A DNA stretch of 49,252 nucleotides from Paraburkholderia caffeinitolerans (GCF_902859945.1 NZ_CADIKL010000054.1:1-49252), one strand, 5' to 3'. Shown: positions 17,027-25,286, numbered from the stretch's first letter. Numbers and translations: made by a program. Notes: generated by a model not told the origin, from the letters alone.

Positions 17027-17410
17027 TCACTGGATCGGCGGCGCCGCGCCCAGTTTCTCGGCGAGCATCCGCTCGTACACACCAAAGTGAAGATCCACCT
17101 CGGTCTGCGCCACCGTCGTGACCGTCAGGTTGATCTGGTCCGGCAGGACGCCCAGCACGACGGCAATCGCGGCTTCACGTTGCGGCGCACAAACCTTGTC
17201 CTCGGTCAGGGTGGTTCCGATCAGGACGTCATAGCTCTTTTCCTGCCGGCAGATCACCTCGACCAGCCGGGCACGGGCGCTCATGTTGTTGTCGATCGCA
17301 ATGCGGATGACTTCGACCGCCGTGCGCATTGCTTCCGTGGGAAACCCCCTGGTCGAGCGCAGCCGCACGCGGTGCCGGCCCAGGGTCAGCCAGTCGGTAT
17401 CGAATTCCAC
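17027..17410 (-). CDS. Unknown protein of the heat-shock cargo
   Basis: 127 residues with GTG start at 17410 behind GGAGGAC. Sequence begins MEFDTDWLTLGRHRVRLRST and shows alternating strands and helices (AMRTAVEVIRIAIDNN, REAAIAVVLGVLP, INLTVTTVAQTEVDLHFG). No signal peptide or membrane segment. I do not recognise the family. It is divergent from the Hsp20 operon, whose promoter lies 84 bp from its start. Confidence 0.6.
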   Translation of the reverse strand: MEFDTDWLTLGRHRVRLRSTRGFPTEAMRTAVEVIRIAIDNNMSARARLVEVICRQEKSYDVLIGTTLTEDKVCAPQREAAIAVVLGVLPDQINLTVTTVAQTEVDLHFGVYERMLAEKLGAAPPIQ

Positions 17411-17493
17411 GACGTCCTCCAGTCGCAGTGTTGTTCCGCCGCGATACCAGGAACTGGCAAGAATTTTTCAAAGGTGCAACGCTGCTTTTACCC

Positions 17494-17523
17494 CTTGAAA
17501 TCCTCGCCGGAGTACCTATCTTA
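17494..17523 (+). promoter_or_regulatory. Sigma32-type promoter of Hsp20 operon 1
   Basis: CTTGAAA at 17494-17500, a 14-bp spacer, then CCTATCTTA at 17515-17523. The fit to the sigma32 consensus (CTTGAAA, 13-15 bp, CCCCATnT) is good. Leader copy B follows at 17565. Confidence 0.75.
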
Positions 17524-17564
17524 GGATTCGCCCAGGCAGACGCGCGGGTCCCGACGTCCCGCGC

Positions 17565-17625
17565 GCTGCGTGTTTCGATTTGTTTCGCCAGATGGCAGGC
17601 GAACTGGAGCGCGTAGGCCCGTTCG
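17565..17625 (+). promoter_or_regulatory. Conserved heat-shock leader, copy B
   Basis: Same blocks as copy A (14808) and C (25376): TGCGTGTTTCGATTTGTTT, then GGCAGGCGAACTGGAGCGCG, then GCCCGTTC. Here GGCGAAC and GTTCGCC can form a 7-bp stem over a 16-base loop, and the following CCTC can pair with the GAGG of the Shine-Dalgarno, so an RNA thermometer is plausible. Confidence 0.75.
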
Positions 17626-17656
17626 CCTCCCTGCATCATTTGAGGAGAACAGCGTC

Positions 17657-18094
17657 ATGAGCGATCTCTTTGGAACGGACCTCTTCAGCGAGTTCGACCG
17701 GCTGCAGCAGCAGATGGCGAACCTCTTCGGAACTTTTCCCTCCAGTCTCCGGGCGAGCCGCTTCGGCACGTTCCCGCCGGTCAATATTGGCGCCACCGAC
17801 GACTCGATCGAGATCGTCGCGTTTGCTCCGGGCATCAATGCGGCGGAACTCGACGTGTCGATCGACAAGGGGCTGCTGACCATCAGCGGTGAGCGCAAGC
17901 CGGCACAACCGGATACCAGCGAGGACACACGGGTTTATGCGCAGGAGCGCTTCACTGGCGCGTTCCGGCGGGTCATCGAGCTGCCGGAGAACGCAGACCC
18001 CGACAAGGTTCAGGCGCGCTACGAGAATGGTTGCCTGTCGATCGCTATCGGCAAGCGCGAATCCTCGAAGCCTCGTGCAATCACTGTCCAGTAA
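17657..18094 (+). CDS. Small heat-shock protein Hsp20, operon 1 first gene
   Basis: 145 residues, ATG 17657 behind TTGAGGAGAA. Alpha-crystallin domain about 42-135 (PPVNIGATDDSIEIVAFAPG, LTISGERK, FRRVIELPENADPDKV, ARYENGCLSIAI) and the C-terminal I-x-V motif (AITV) used for oligomer assembly. It holds unfolding proteins in a refoldable state without ATP. Closest relative in the window is the gene at 25484 (same MSDLF start and ending). Followed after 15 bp by the second Hsp20. Confidence 0.92.
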   Translation: MSDLFGTDLFSEFDRLQQQMANLFGTFPSSLRASRFGTFPPVNIGATDDSIEIVAFAPGINAAELDVSIDKGLLTISGERKPAQPDTSEDTRVYAQERFTGAFRRVIELPENADPDKVQARYENGCLSIAIGKRESSKPRAITVQ

Positions 18095-18109
18095 TCCGGG
18101 GAGCCGAAA

Positions 18110-18517
18110 ATGAGCGATACCACCGAACTGAGCAAGCGCGACCCGTCGGCGGTCACGCGCAGCGAAAGTGCGCCGTCCGCGCGGCGGATGACGATTACTC
18201 CCGCCGTCGATATCTACGAGGACACCCAGGGCGTCACGTTGTGGGCCGACCTGCCCGGGGTCACCCGGGACAAGCTCGATGTGCGGGTCCATGACAGCAA
18301 TCTCGCCATCGAGGCCGAGGCGGTTGTGCCGACACCGGCGAATCTGCGGCTGCAGCATGCCGAGGTTCGTGAGCCGCGCTTTGCGCGCACGTTCGCACTC
18401 TCCCCGGACTTCGATACGTCGAAGATCGAGGCAAGTCTGAAGGACGGCGTACTGAAGCTCACGATCCCGCGCCGCGACGAGGCGCGTCCGCGGCGGATCG
18501 AAGTGCGTACGGGCTGA
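18110..18517 (+). CDS. Small heat-shock protein Hsp20, operon 1 second gene
   Basis: 135 residues. Alpha-crystallin domain from about 28 (TPAVDIYEDTQGVTLWADLP) to ASLKDGVLKLTIPRRDEA, then I-x-V (RIEV). It belongs to a different subfamily from its upstream neighbour: a short N-terminal arm and more acidic strands. Two-gene Hsp20 operons of unlike subunits often make hetero-oligomers; that is inference here. Its counterpart is the gene at 25955. Confidence 0.92.
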   Translation: MSDTTELSKRDPSAVTRSESAPSARRMTITPAVDIYEDTQGVTLWADLPGVTRDKLDVRVHDSNLAIEAEAVVPTPANLRLQHAEVREPRFARTFALSPDFDTSKIEASLKDGVLKLTIPRRDEARPRRIEVRTG

Positions 18518-18802
18518 AGTCGGCGCGCGGGCAGTAACGGCAGGAAGCGCACCGGGTGGCGGCTGCCTGGCTGCCACCCTCCGACACCGGAGGCCCGGGT
18601 GAGCCAGCCGTTCCCGACAGCTACGTCCGTGGCCAGGATTGAGTGCGATGGCCGACTCGCACCTGCACCAGCATGCAAAGCCGAGGCTGAGCGCTGCAGC
18701 AACCGCTCCCGGGACCCAGTCTGAAAACGTCGACGGCAGAAAAGCGGCGGCGCTGGTGCCATGACCGGAATACGGTTCTTCTGCCAGATACCAGAGGAGA
18801 AG

Positions 18803-19375
18803 ATGATGAACCCCGATCCGAAAAAGTGGAATCCCTTCAAGTTCCTTCGCGGGGCCGTGCGCAAGTCCGATGCGGACAGACCGGAGAGCCCGCCGGCAGG
18901 CGAAAACGAACAATGGCGCGCCGCCCTGCCCGACATTGCGCGACTGTTCTCACGCGAACCATGGCGCGCAGTGGAGGAGTTTTTTCACGACCCGTTTTCA
19001 GGCCGTGGCGCGCTCGAACGATGGTTCGGCGACTTCAGTTCATCGCGCTTCCAGCCGCGCATCGACGTCGTCGATGAGGGACCGGTGCTGCGCGTGACCG
19101 CCGAACTGCCCGGGATGGAGCGCGAAGACCTGAACGTGAGCGTCGAGGACGGCGCGATCGTGCTGCGCGGTGAGAAAAAGCAGGATGTGCGCAGTGAGGA
19201 AAACGGCTGCTACCGGCTGGAGCGTGCCCACGGACGCTTCGTGCGCACGATCCCGATGCCGGAATACGCCGATCCCGGTCGTGCCCTGGCAAAATTTGAT
19301 AACGGCGTACTCACGTTGACCGTGCCGAAAACGGAGCCGGCGCCGTCCACGAGTCGCACGATCGATATCGGTTAG
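18803..19375 (+). CDS. Small heat-shock protein Hsp20 with long N-terminal arm
   Basis: 190 residues from ATG 18803 (or 18806), AGAGGAG just upstream. It has an unusually long N-terminal arm of ~90 residues (PKKWNPFKFLRGAVRKSD, then WRAVEEFFHDPF), then the alpha-crystallin domain (QPRIDVVDEGPVLRVTAELP, AKFDNGVLTLTVPK) and C-terminal I-x-I (TIDIG). It lies 285 bp after the second gene, without a visible promoter, and has no duplicate at the second Hsp20 locus. Confidence 0.92.
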   Translation: MMNPDPKKWNPFKFLRGAVRKSDADRPESPPAGENEQWRAALPDIARLFSREPWRAVEEFFHDPFSGRGALERWFGDFSSSRFQPRIDVVDEGPVLRVTAELPGMEREDLNVSVEDGAIVLRGEKKQDVRSEENGCYRLERAHGRFVRTIPMPEYADPGRALAKFDNGVLTLTVPKTEPAPSTSRTIDIG

Positions 19376-19420
19376 GAGCAAGCACGCAAAGCGCCCCGAC
19401 AGCGGGCGAAAAAGAGGATT

Positions 19421-19493
19421 GGGCCGTTAGCTCAGCTGGTAGAGCAGCGGACTTTTAATCCGTTGGTCACTGGTTCGAATCCAGTACGGCCCA
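19421..19493 (+). tRNA. tRNA-Lys (anticodon TTT)
   Basis: Folds as a standard tRNA. The acceptor stem pairs GGGCCGT with ACGGCCC, the D arm is AGCTCAGCTGGTAGAGC, the anticodon loop CTTTTAA has TTT at its centre, and the T arm contains GGTTCGAATCC. The discriminator is A. The following bases are CAT, so the 3' CCA is not encoded and must be added by nucleotidyltransferase; most proteobacterial tRNA genes encode it. It is a cargo tRNA between chaperone genes. Confidence 0.95.
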
Positions 19494-20140
19494 CATGAAG
19501 CCCTGAATCCGGCGCCATTCGACGCACGTTTGCTTGCCTCCGGGATCCGCCACCCATGCCTGTGTCGCGTATTGACGACCTTCATCCGGAGCGCACGACT
19601 TCACCATCCGAGAGAACCCGCAGCCCGGCGGCGAAATGCTGACTGACAGCTTTCGCTGCGGGCGGAATCCTGTTTGCCGGACACGGCGATCCGCGTGCGC
19701 CCCGGCTGTGCCTATCTACGAAGCGAATTGCCGGGGGCCGATCGTTCGCAGCTGTTCCAGCACGTGTGCGCCCCCCATCGGCACGTCTTGCCGGGCGCGA
19801 CGCTGCGCTCGGACGCGAGCAGCGTCTGTCGCTGTCGCAGCAACGCTCGCATGCGCTCGACCTTGAAATCGCCCGTCGCGAGGCGCGGAACGCCAGCGCA
19901 ATGCAAGGCTGACGAATGCGCCCGTCGCAACCTCGTTGCAGCGCGACTGCAAGGCGGGTCGTCGACGCTAGCCGAATATCGTGACACATCTGCCTGCATT
20001 CGCGCCCGTGCGCTTGACGACTGCTGAGCGAAGCGCAACACCGGGATGCGCGCCCTGACGTGTCAACGGCACGACGGGTGGCTTTGCCCCACTGAGCCGA
20101 AGCAATAATCAATGCCCTACGGGCAGCTCACTTGTACGCC
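19494..20140. other. Gene-poor stretch after tRNA-Lys
   Basis: No convincing gene. Minus-strand frames around 19582-20112 are Arg/Ser-rich; a short piece (ERMRALLRQRQTLLASE) hints at a decayed helical protein, but nothing in frame supports it. I see no terminator for the tRNA. Confidence 0.4.
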
Positions 20141-20425
20141 TCACCGGTATCCTTTCTGCGCGCAGGCGGCCACGGCAAGGTTCAATTCGTGCAGATCAAG
20201 CGCGAGCAGCAGGCTGTCGATCTCGCCCAGCTGACTTTTGTTGACATTGCCACTATCGAGCAGGCGATGGAGCCGCTGGCGCCAGTAGTCCGCGGGAAAG
20301 ATGGGCCCGGCCATATCGCCGGCCAGCGATGTCGGTATCACTCGCCGGATATGTGCGATCTCCCGATCAATGAGGTTCGATATGGCGTACCCGGGCTGGG
20401 GCCGCCCCGCGTTTTCCTTGTTCAT
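20141..20425 (-). CDS. Unknown helical protein
   Basis: 94 residues from ATG 20425 (MNKENAGRPQPGYAISNLID). A further in-frame ATG at 20470 would add 15 residues, but its GAGGT lies too close to the start. Amphipathic helices follow (IDREIAHIRRVIPTSLA, PADYWRQRLHRLLDSG, LGEIDSLLLALDLHEL). No membrane segment or known domain. Stand-alone on the minus strand. Confidence 0.55.
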   Translation of the reverse strand: MNKENAGRPQPGYAISNLIDREIAHIRRVIPTSLAGDMAGPIFPADYWRQRLHRLLDSGNVNKSQLGEIDSLLLALDLHELNLAVAACAQKGYR

Positions 20426-20644
20426 TTTTCGCACCGCTTCCCGTTGATTATTTTGAATACAGGAAAACATGACCTCACGTGCACGATAGCACTTCCGCTG
20501 CCGGTGTGTCCTTCGTGCGTCCCGGTGCTTGCGTCTGCGCCGCATGTTCCCCGAGCACAGCACAGCGGCAAGAGCCTTTGACGCTCTCTCCCAGAGCGTT
20601 TCGCGCCGTCCTTCCACGCCGTCGAACAGGTGCCACAAACAACG

Positions 20645-20674
20645 TTGTCTGGTCGCAGGCGTCAGACTTATACT
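20645..20674 (+). promoter_or_regulatory. Sigma70-type promoter of candidate sRNA
   Basis: -35 TTGTCT at 20645-20650, an 18-bp spacer, -10 TATACT at 20669-20674. No start codon with a ribosome-binding site follows; instead two hairpins and a terminator come within 75 bp. Confidence 0.55.
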
Positions 20675-20680
20675 TGTACT

Positions 20681-20750
20681 CTCTGGTCCGGTTGCCTCGG
20701 ATCGATCGGATCCCGGACCTCCTGCCAGCGCACCCGCGCTGGCTTTTTTA
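20681..20750 (+). ncRNA. Candidate small RNA with exposed CCUCCU
   Basis: About 70 nt from the predicted start (7 bp past the -10) to the terminator T-run. Hairpin 1 has a perfect 7-bp outer stem, GGTCCGG (20685-20691) with CCGGACC (20713-20719). Hairpin 2 is the terminator. Between them lies CCTCCT (20718-20723), an anti-Shine-Dalgarno sequence able to pair with ribosome-binding sites of mRNAs. Small RNAs presenting CCUCC loops are known in alpha- and beta-proteobacteria; whether this belongs to one of those families I cannot tell. Confidence 0.5.
20724..20750 (+). terminator. Rho-independent terminator
   Basis: GCCAGCGC (20724-20731), loop ACCC, GCGCTGGC (20736-20743), then six T. Eight perfect GC-rich pairs and a T-run. 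No protein gene on the + strand reads into it, which supports the small RNA. Confidence 0.85.
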
Positions 20751-21115
20751 TTCGCCGGGGCGTGACGAACATCGCTGGCCTGGAGGGCGTCCCCCGATCC
20801 TTGCCATGCGGTACGTGGGCGTCTGCACAATCGGGCGTCCGGTCCTCGTCCCCTGCTTGTCGCGAGCCATCGCAGCGGCCTCCCTGATGCCTGTCGCTCA
20901 AGCATGTCAATAACTTAGGTTAACTATCTATCCGCCTCAACCCGCTGGCCGGCGGCACGGCCCGTTTGATCCCGACTCCGGGATCCCGAAGCCAGACCGG
21001 GGTCCGGGAACACCGGGGGCGTGTGCCGTACCGGGCCACCACCGTGAAACGAGCTTGCCTCCAGTACAATCCGGGATTGCGATGATTGCGACAATCCGGG
21101 AGTTCAGTCTCTGCC
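20751..21115. other. Stretch without recognisable genes
   Basis: No convincing coding frame. Both strands give only short Arg/Pro-rich frames. The last ~50 bp probably hold the promoter and leader of the following + strand gene. Confidence 0.4.
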
Positions 21116-21562
21116 ATGGCCGCCAGAAAAGCATCGAAACATCCATCCCCGCGCGGTGGAAGAGCCCTGCTGCTTCCCATGCCCGCAATGGAGGCTGTGC
21201 AGCTCGTGCTTCGCACGCGCGTTGTGCTTGAGCGCGTACGTGCTGGCGAGAGTGAACGCGCACTGATCGGGCATCTGCTGGAGATCACTGCGATTACCGG
21301 CTTCATCACACAGGCCGGTTACGGCAAACTCGATGTCGCGCTGGTTCACGACGTCAGGCGGGACCTCGCTCACGTTCTCGCCTGTTTCGATGAGGCAGGC
21401 AGAAGGGGGATTGACGATAGCCTGATCGACAGGATAACCAGCGTCGTCAACGAATATGACCGCATGGTCGGAGCCGTCCGCCTCGAAGTCTTGATGCGGG
21501 CCTGCGATCATCTTGAACGCTCGGGTACAGGTAACGACCCGACGGCTGGGGCCGGAGAGTAG
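21116..21562 (+). CDS. Unknown cytosolic helical protein
   Basis: 148 residues if started at MAARKASKHPSPRGGRALL (21116); an upstream ATG at 21086 is possible but lacks a good ribosome-binding site. After a basic N-terminus it is all helical: PAMEAVQLVLRTRVVLERVR, ALIGHLLEITAITGFI, YGKLDVALVHDVRRDLAHVL, ITSVVNEYDRMVGAVRLEVL. I recall similar hypothetical proteins in Burkholderia but no function. No DNA-binding motif is evident. Confidence 0.6.
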   Translation: MAARKASKHPSPRGGRALLLPMPAMEAVQLVLRTRVVLERVRAGESERALIGHLLEITAITGFITQAGYGKLDVALVHDVRRDLAHVLACFDEAGRRGIDDSLIDRITSVVNEYDRMVGAVRLEVLMRACDHLERSGTGNDPTAGAGE

Positions 21563-21641
21563 GTGGCTCCCACAATGGAGAACCTCAGGGGACGACGACA
21601 GGGACAAGGCAGATGACGACCTTTGCCGATGCGGCGTAACT

Positions 21642-21980
21642 TCACAACAAATGCCGGTACGCGGTCGCTCTCGACGCGTAGAGCCGGGCATCGTCCTTCG
21701 AGCCCGGTGCGATCTCGCACCAGAATTCCTGATGGCGGACACCGGGACGGCGTGCCGCCTCATAGCGGTGAAAGTGACTCGCAAGCCAGAACCGGCAGCC
21801 GTCAAAGAAAACCTTCATTGCCGGCCGCACTGCGCGCATTGAACCGCTGCGGACGGCGGTCATAGCGTCTTGCAGCGCTGCATCGTCGTACGATTCCCCA
21901 CGGGTGAGCTCATCATCCACCGAGAGCTGCAAAAACTTGAGATAGTCCAGACCGAGCACGCCAGCGGGGAGTCTGGCCGA
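21642..21980 (-). pseudogene. Remnant of a ParB-like nuclease-domain gene
   Basis: The minus strand encodes LQDAMTAVRSGSMRAVRPAM, VFFDGCRFWLASHFHRYEAA and PGSKDDARLYASRATAYRHLL. This follows the ParB/Srx pattern 'vffDG..yWLadGFHRyeAar.aG....v.pGt.rDA.lyA..aN..HGL'. The usual GFHR is SHFHR, the aN..HGL box is YRHLL, and a stop follows at once, so the domain is worn and lacks its C-terminal part. Such genes are common on plasmids and integrative elements; this one points to an earlier plasmid or phage passage. Confidence 0.6.
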
Positions 21981-22097
21981 TGAGTGGACAGGCAAACGAG
22001 GACTGCCGGGCATCATGATGACAGATTATTCAGGATAACGATACAAATGGGTAGCCTGGTCGTGCCTGACCTCCCGACGGGGACTGACCGGCCCGGT

Positions 22098-22352
22098 TCA
22101 CTCATCAGCCATGAGATGGCGAATCACAAGTGCCGGGTCAGCGATATCCAGAATGAGCCTGCGCAGGATGCGTCGCCGCATGTGTTCCTCGTCGAGAATC
22201 CAGGGCTCGCCCTTCTCGCTGAGATAGCGCGCGAGGGCGTCGCGATTGTCCTCGCCTGCGGGGAGGTCCAGGCGAACGGCAAGCAATCCCGCCACCACGT
22301 CGTCGATTTCGACGGTCAGCGGTTTCGAGTCGATGAAAAGTTCAAGTTTCAT
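22098..22352 (-). CDS. Small protein of the groESL2 operon
   Basis: 84 residues from ATG 22352 (MKLELFIDSKPLTVEIDDVV). Predicted beta-beta-alpha start, then an Arg-rich helix (EEHMRRRILRRLILDIAD). It follows groEL2 by 107 bp on the same strand and is probably co-transcribed. Unknown family; an acidic-basic split suggests a soluble adaptor-like protein, without direct evidence. Confidence 0.6.
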   Translation of the reverse strand: MKLELFIDSKPLTVEIDDVVAGLLAVRLDLPAGEDNRDALARYLSEKGEPWILDEEHMRRRILRRLILDIADPALVIRHLMADE

Positions 22353-22459
22353 GGTGGTCACCGGATAAAGCGGCGCCGCGTGACGGAGACAGCGTGCGGC
22401 GCCGAACGGAATGCACCGACCGCGACTGTTGGCCGGCACATGCAGGAAACGCTGCCGGA

Positions 22460-24082
22460 TCAGTAGTCAAACTCCGGTGCGGGGGTCTGAGCCGGCTTCT
22501 CGTCCTTCGGCGCTTCGGCCACCGTGGCGTCCGTCGTCAGGATCAGCCCGGCAATCGATGCGGCGTTCTGGAGTGCCGTGCGCGCAACCTTGGTGGGGTC
22601 AACCACACCCGCCTCGACGAGATCGCCGTACTCGCCGGTGGCAGCGTTGTAGCCGAAGTTGCCCTTGCCTTCGAGGACCTTCGCGATGACCACGGAAGGC
22701 TCGTCCCCCGCGTTGGCGGCGATCACGCGCAGCGGCGCTTCGAGCGCGCGCAGCACGATCTGCACGCCCGCGTCCTGGTCACTGTTGGCGCCTTTCAGGC
22801 CCGTCACGGCCGAACGCGCGCGCAGAAGCGCCACGCCACCGCCCGGCACGATGCCTTCCTCGACCGCCGCGCGCGTGGCGTGCAGCGCGTCATCGACGCG
22901 GTCCTTTTTCTCCTTCATCTCGACCTCGGTTGCCGCCCCCACCTTGATGACGGCCACACCGCCTGCGAGCTTCGCGACGCGCTCCTGAAGTTTCTCGCGG
23001 TCGTAGTCGCTCGTCGCTTCTTCGATCTGCGTGCGGATGGACTTCACGCGCGCCTCGATGCGCGCCTCGTCGCCGGCGCCGTCGATGATGATCGTGTCGT
23101 CCTTGCGCACCTCGACGCGTTTCGCACGTCCGAGATCCTCCAGCGTTGCCTTCTGCAACTGCTTGCCGGTCTCTTCCGAGATGACCGTCGCGCCAGTGAG
23201 GATGGCGATATCCTCGAGCATGGCCTTGCGGCGGTCGCCGAAGCCGGGTGCCTTGACGGCCGCGACCTTCAGGATGCCACGCATCGCGTTGACCACGAGC
23301 GTGGCCAGCGCCTCACCGTCGATATCTTCCGAGACGATCAGCAGCGGCTTGCCTGCTTTCGAGGTCGCCTCGAGCACCGGCAGCAGATCCCGTATGTTCG
23401 ATATCTTTTTGTCGTGCAGCAGGATCAGGGCGTCGTCCAGATACGCCGCCTGCCTGTCCGGATCGTTGATGAAGTAGGGGCTCACGTAGCCGCGGTCGAA
23501 CTGCATCCCTTCAACCACGTCGAGTTCGTTCTCGAGCGATTTGCCGTCCTCGACCGTGATCACGCCTTCCTTGCCGACCCGCTCCATGGCGTCGGCAATG
23601 ATCCTGCCGATCGCCTCGTCGGAGTTCGCCGAGATCGAACCCACCTGCGCGATCTCCCGGTTCGTGGAAATCGGTTTCGACAGGTTGCGCACCTCATGGA
23701 GCACGGCGGTCACGGCCTTGTCGATGCCCCGTTTGAGGTCCATGGGGTTCATGCCGGCCGCGACATGCTTCATGCCTTCCTGCACGATGGCCTGCGCAAG
23801 CACCGTGGCCGTGGTGGTGCCGTCCCCGGCCACGTCGGCGGTCTTCGAGGCGACCTGCTTGACCACCTGCGCTCCCATGTTCTCGAAGCGGTCCTTCAGC
23901 TCGATTTCCTTTGCGACCGACACGCCATCCTTGGTGATGGTCGGCGCGCCGAAACTGCGCTCGATCAGCACGTTGCGGCCTTTCGGTCCGAGTGTGACCT
24001 TCACGGCATCCGCCAGCACGTTCACGCCCTTGACAATACGGGCGCGTGCGCTGTCGTGGAATTTGACGTCTTTTGCACTCAT
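22460..24082 (-). CDS. groEL: Chaperonin GroEL, copy 2
   Basis: 540 residues, same length as copy 1 and similar along its whole length. Signatures: MSAKDVKFHDSARARIVKG, DGVSVAKEIELKDRFENMG, AGDGTTTATVLAQAIVQEG, GVAVIKVGAATEVEMKEKK. The tail is KPAQTPAPEFDY, again without Gly-Gly-Met repeats. It has its own groES 76 bp upstream. Two intact accessory GroEL copies in one element suggest client specialisation or dosage. Confidence 0.95.
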   Translation of the reverse strand: MSAKDVKFHDSARARIVKGVNVLADAVKVTLGPKGRNVLIERSFGAPTITKDGVSVAKEIELKDRFENMGAQVVKQVASKTADVAGDGTTTATVLAQAIVQEGMKHVAAGMNPMDLKRGIDKAVTAVLHEVRNLSKPISTNREIAQVGSISANSDEAIGRIIADAMERVGKEGVITVEDGKSLENELDVVEGMQFDRGYVSPYFINDPDRQAAYLDDALILLHDKKISNIRDLLPVLEATSKAGKPLLIVSEDIDGEALATLVVNAMRGILKVAAVKAPGFGDRRKAMLEDIAILTGATVISEETGKQLQKATLEDLGRAKRVEVRKDDTIIIDGAGDEARIEARVKSIRTQIEEATSDYDREKLQERVAKLAGGVAVIKVGAATEVEMKEKKDRVDDALHATRAAVEEGIVPGGGVALLRARSAVTGLKGANSDQDAGVQIVLRALEAPLRVIAANAGDEPSVVIAKVLEGKGNFGYNAATGEYGDLVEAGVVDPTKVARTALQNAASIAGLILTTDATVAEAPKDEKPAQTPAPEFDY

Positions 24083-24158
24083 GTTCCTGCTCCGGATAAA
24101 GTCGTTGACTCAACGCGTCGCGAGCGACCGGCCGGGCGTCCGCGACCGTAAAGGGATT

Positions 24159-24476
24159 TCAGGCAGCCTTGCGGGCGGCGCCCGCGTCGACCTCAAGGAC
24201 GCCCATGACGTCTTCCTCGCGCATGACGAGGAGTTCCTCGCCATCGACCTTGACGGTCTGGCCTGCGTACTTTCCGAAGAGAACCTGGTCACCGACTTTG
24301 AGCTGGAGCGCGCGCAGCGTTCCATCCTGCAGCAGCCGGCCACTGCCGGTTGCGACGATTTCGCCCTGTTCGGGTTTTTCTGCCGCTGAATCGGGAATCA
24401 CGATGCCCGAGGCCGTCGTCCGCTGCGTTTCGATTCGCTTGACGATAACCCGGTCGTAGAGGGGACGAATCTGCAT
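24159..24476 (-). CDS. groES: Co-chaperonin GroES, copy 2
   Basis: 105 residues. The start at 24476 (MQIRPLYDRVIVKRIETQ) is fixed by CAGGAG six bases upstream. It contains RTTASGIVIPDS (mobile loop) and DQVLFGKYAGQTVKVDGEE. Compared with housekeeping GroES it has extra C-terminal residues (VDAGAARKAA). Confidence 0.95.
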   Translation of the reverse strand: MQIRPLYDRVIVKRIETQRTTASGIVIPDSAAEKPEQGEIVATGSGRLLQDGTLRALQLKVGDQVLFGKYAGQTVKVDGEELLVMREEDVMGVLEVDAGAARKAA

Positions 24477-24585
24477 TTCCATCTCCTGAGCGATTAGAGG
24501 ATCACCAATTAAGGGAATCCGGCTGCGAGTCGCGGAGCGCATCAGGGCGCCACACTGCAGCCGAGCCAACATCTGGCGGAAATCG

Positions 24586-24614
24586 AAATAAAGGCGCCCA
24601 TCGCGCCCTTCAAG
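24586..24614 (-). promoter_or_regulatory. Sigma32-type promoter of groESL2
   Basis: Minus strand CCCCTTGAAGGG with CTTGAAG at 24608-24614, 14 bp, then CTTTATTT at 24586-24593. This closely resembles the classic E. coli groE heat-shock promoter. It stands about 110 bp before groES2; the leader found at the Hsp20 operons is not present here. Confidence 0.8.
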
Positions 24615-24647
24615 GGGCGCGAAAACGGCTTTGTGTAACAAATTGTT

Positions 24648-25286
24648 TCAGCGCGGCAGCAGAATGCGATGGACCTTGCCGAGGCGATAAACCGTGCGGC
24701 CGCTCCCGCCGGGTCGGCGGGGTACAGGTGATACGGGACAGGGCGGCTGGCGTCCCCCGTCGACCTCAAGGGTGTCATCCGGCTCATCGAGCGTGCGCCA
24801 CAGGCCGCCCTTGACGGGCCGGAACAGCCAGCGCACGTAACCCCTGCGCGCGGCAAGCTGCATCAGCCCGTCGCGATCGGTCTCGTCACCGAGGAGTTGC
24901 GGGTCGCGGACCATGTCCTCTCCATAATCGCCGAACGCCTGCCGGCAGGCGAGTGTCTCGGCAGCGCTGGCGCCGATCACGTTGCAGCCGCGCTGCTCGA
25001 CGCGCTCGACATCCCACGCACCGGATTGCCAGGCGGCATCCAGAAGCATGGCGTCCACGGTCTCGAAGCTGTGCCACGGTGCATCGAGCTGGATGGCCGA
25101 TCCCGGAACCGCTCGTGACGGGATTTCAACGCCGGGCAGGACAAGCGGCGTTGCGCGCCGGAATCCGTGCCAGTGGAGTATGGCGATGAGCGGCGTATTC
25201 ACCTGTGCCGCCGCCGTGACGGTGACGGCAAAGAGCGGCAGGCGCACGGTGCCGATCTGTTCCTGAAGCCTGTCGAAAAGGTCCAT
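24648..25286 (-). CDS. Unknown protein divergent from Hsp20 operon 2
   Basis: 212 residues from ATG 25286 behind GGGAGG. Sequence starts MDLFDRLQEQIGTVRLPLFA, then TPLIAILHWHGFRRATPLVLP and later ACRQAFGDYGEDMVRDPQLL and WLFRPVKGGLWRTLDEPDDT. No signal peptide, no recognised domain; mixed alpha/beta. It shares its upstream region with the second Hsp20 operon. The C-terminal 40 residues are Pro/Arg-rich. Confidence 0.6.
   Translation of the reverse strand: MDLFDRLQEQIGTVRLPLFAVTVTAAAQVNTPLIAILHWHGFRRATPLVLPGVEIPSRAVPGSAIQLDAPWHSFETVDAMLLDAAWQSGAWDVERVEQRGCNVIGASAAETLACRQAFGDYGEDMVRDPQLLGDETDRDGLMQLAARRGYVRWLFRPVKGGLWRTLDEPDDTLEVDGGRQPPCPVSPVPRRPGGSGRTVYRLGKVHRILLPR

Noticed and set aside
19712..20041. 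Possible DksA/TraR-like remnant on the minus strand
   Set aside because: Only one short helix-like piece; no Cys zinc pattern in any frame.
22394..24151. Long + strand open frame opposite groEL copy 2
   Set aside because: Same antisense artefact as over copy 1; the minus strand encodes an unmistakable GroEL.
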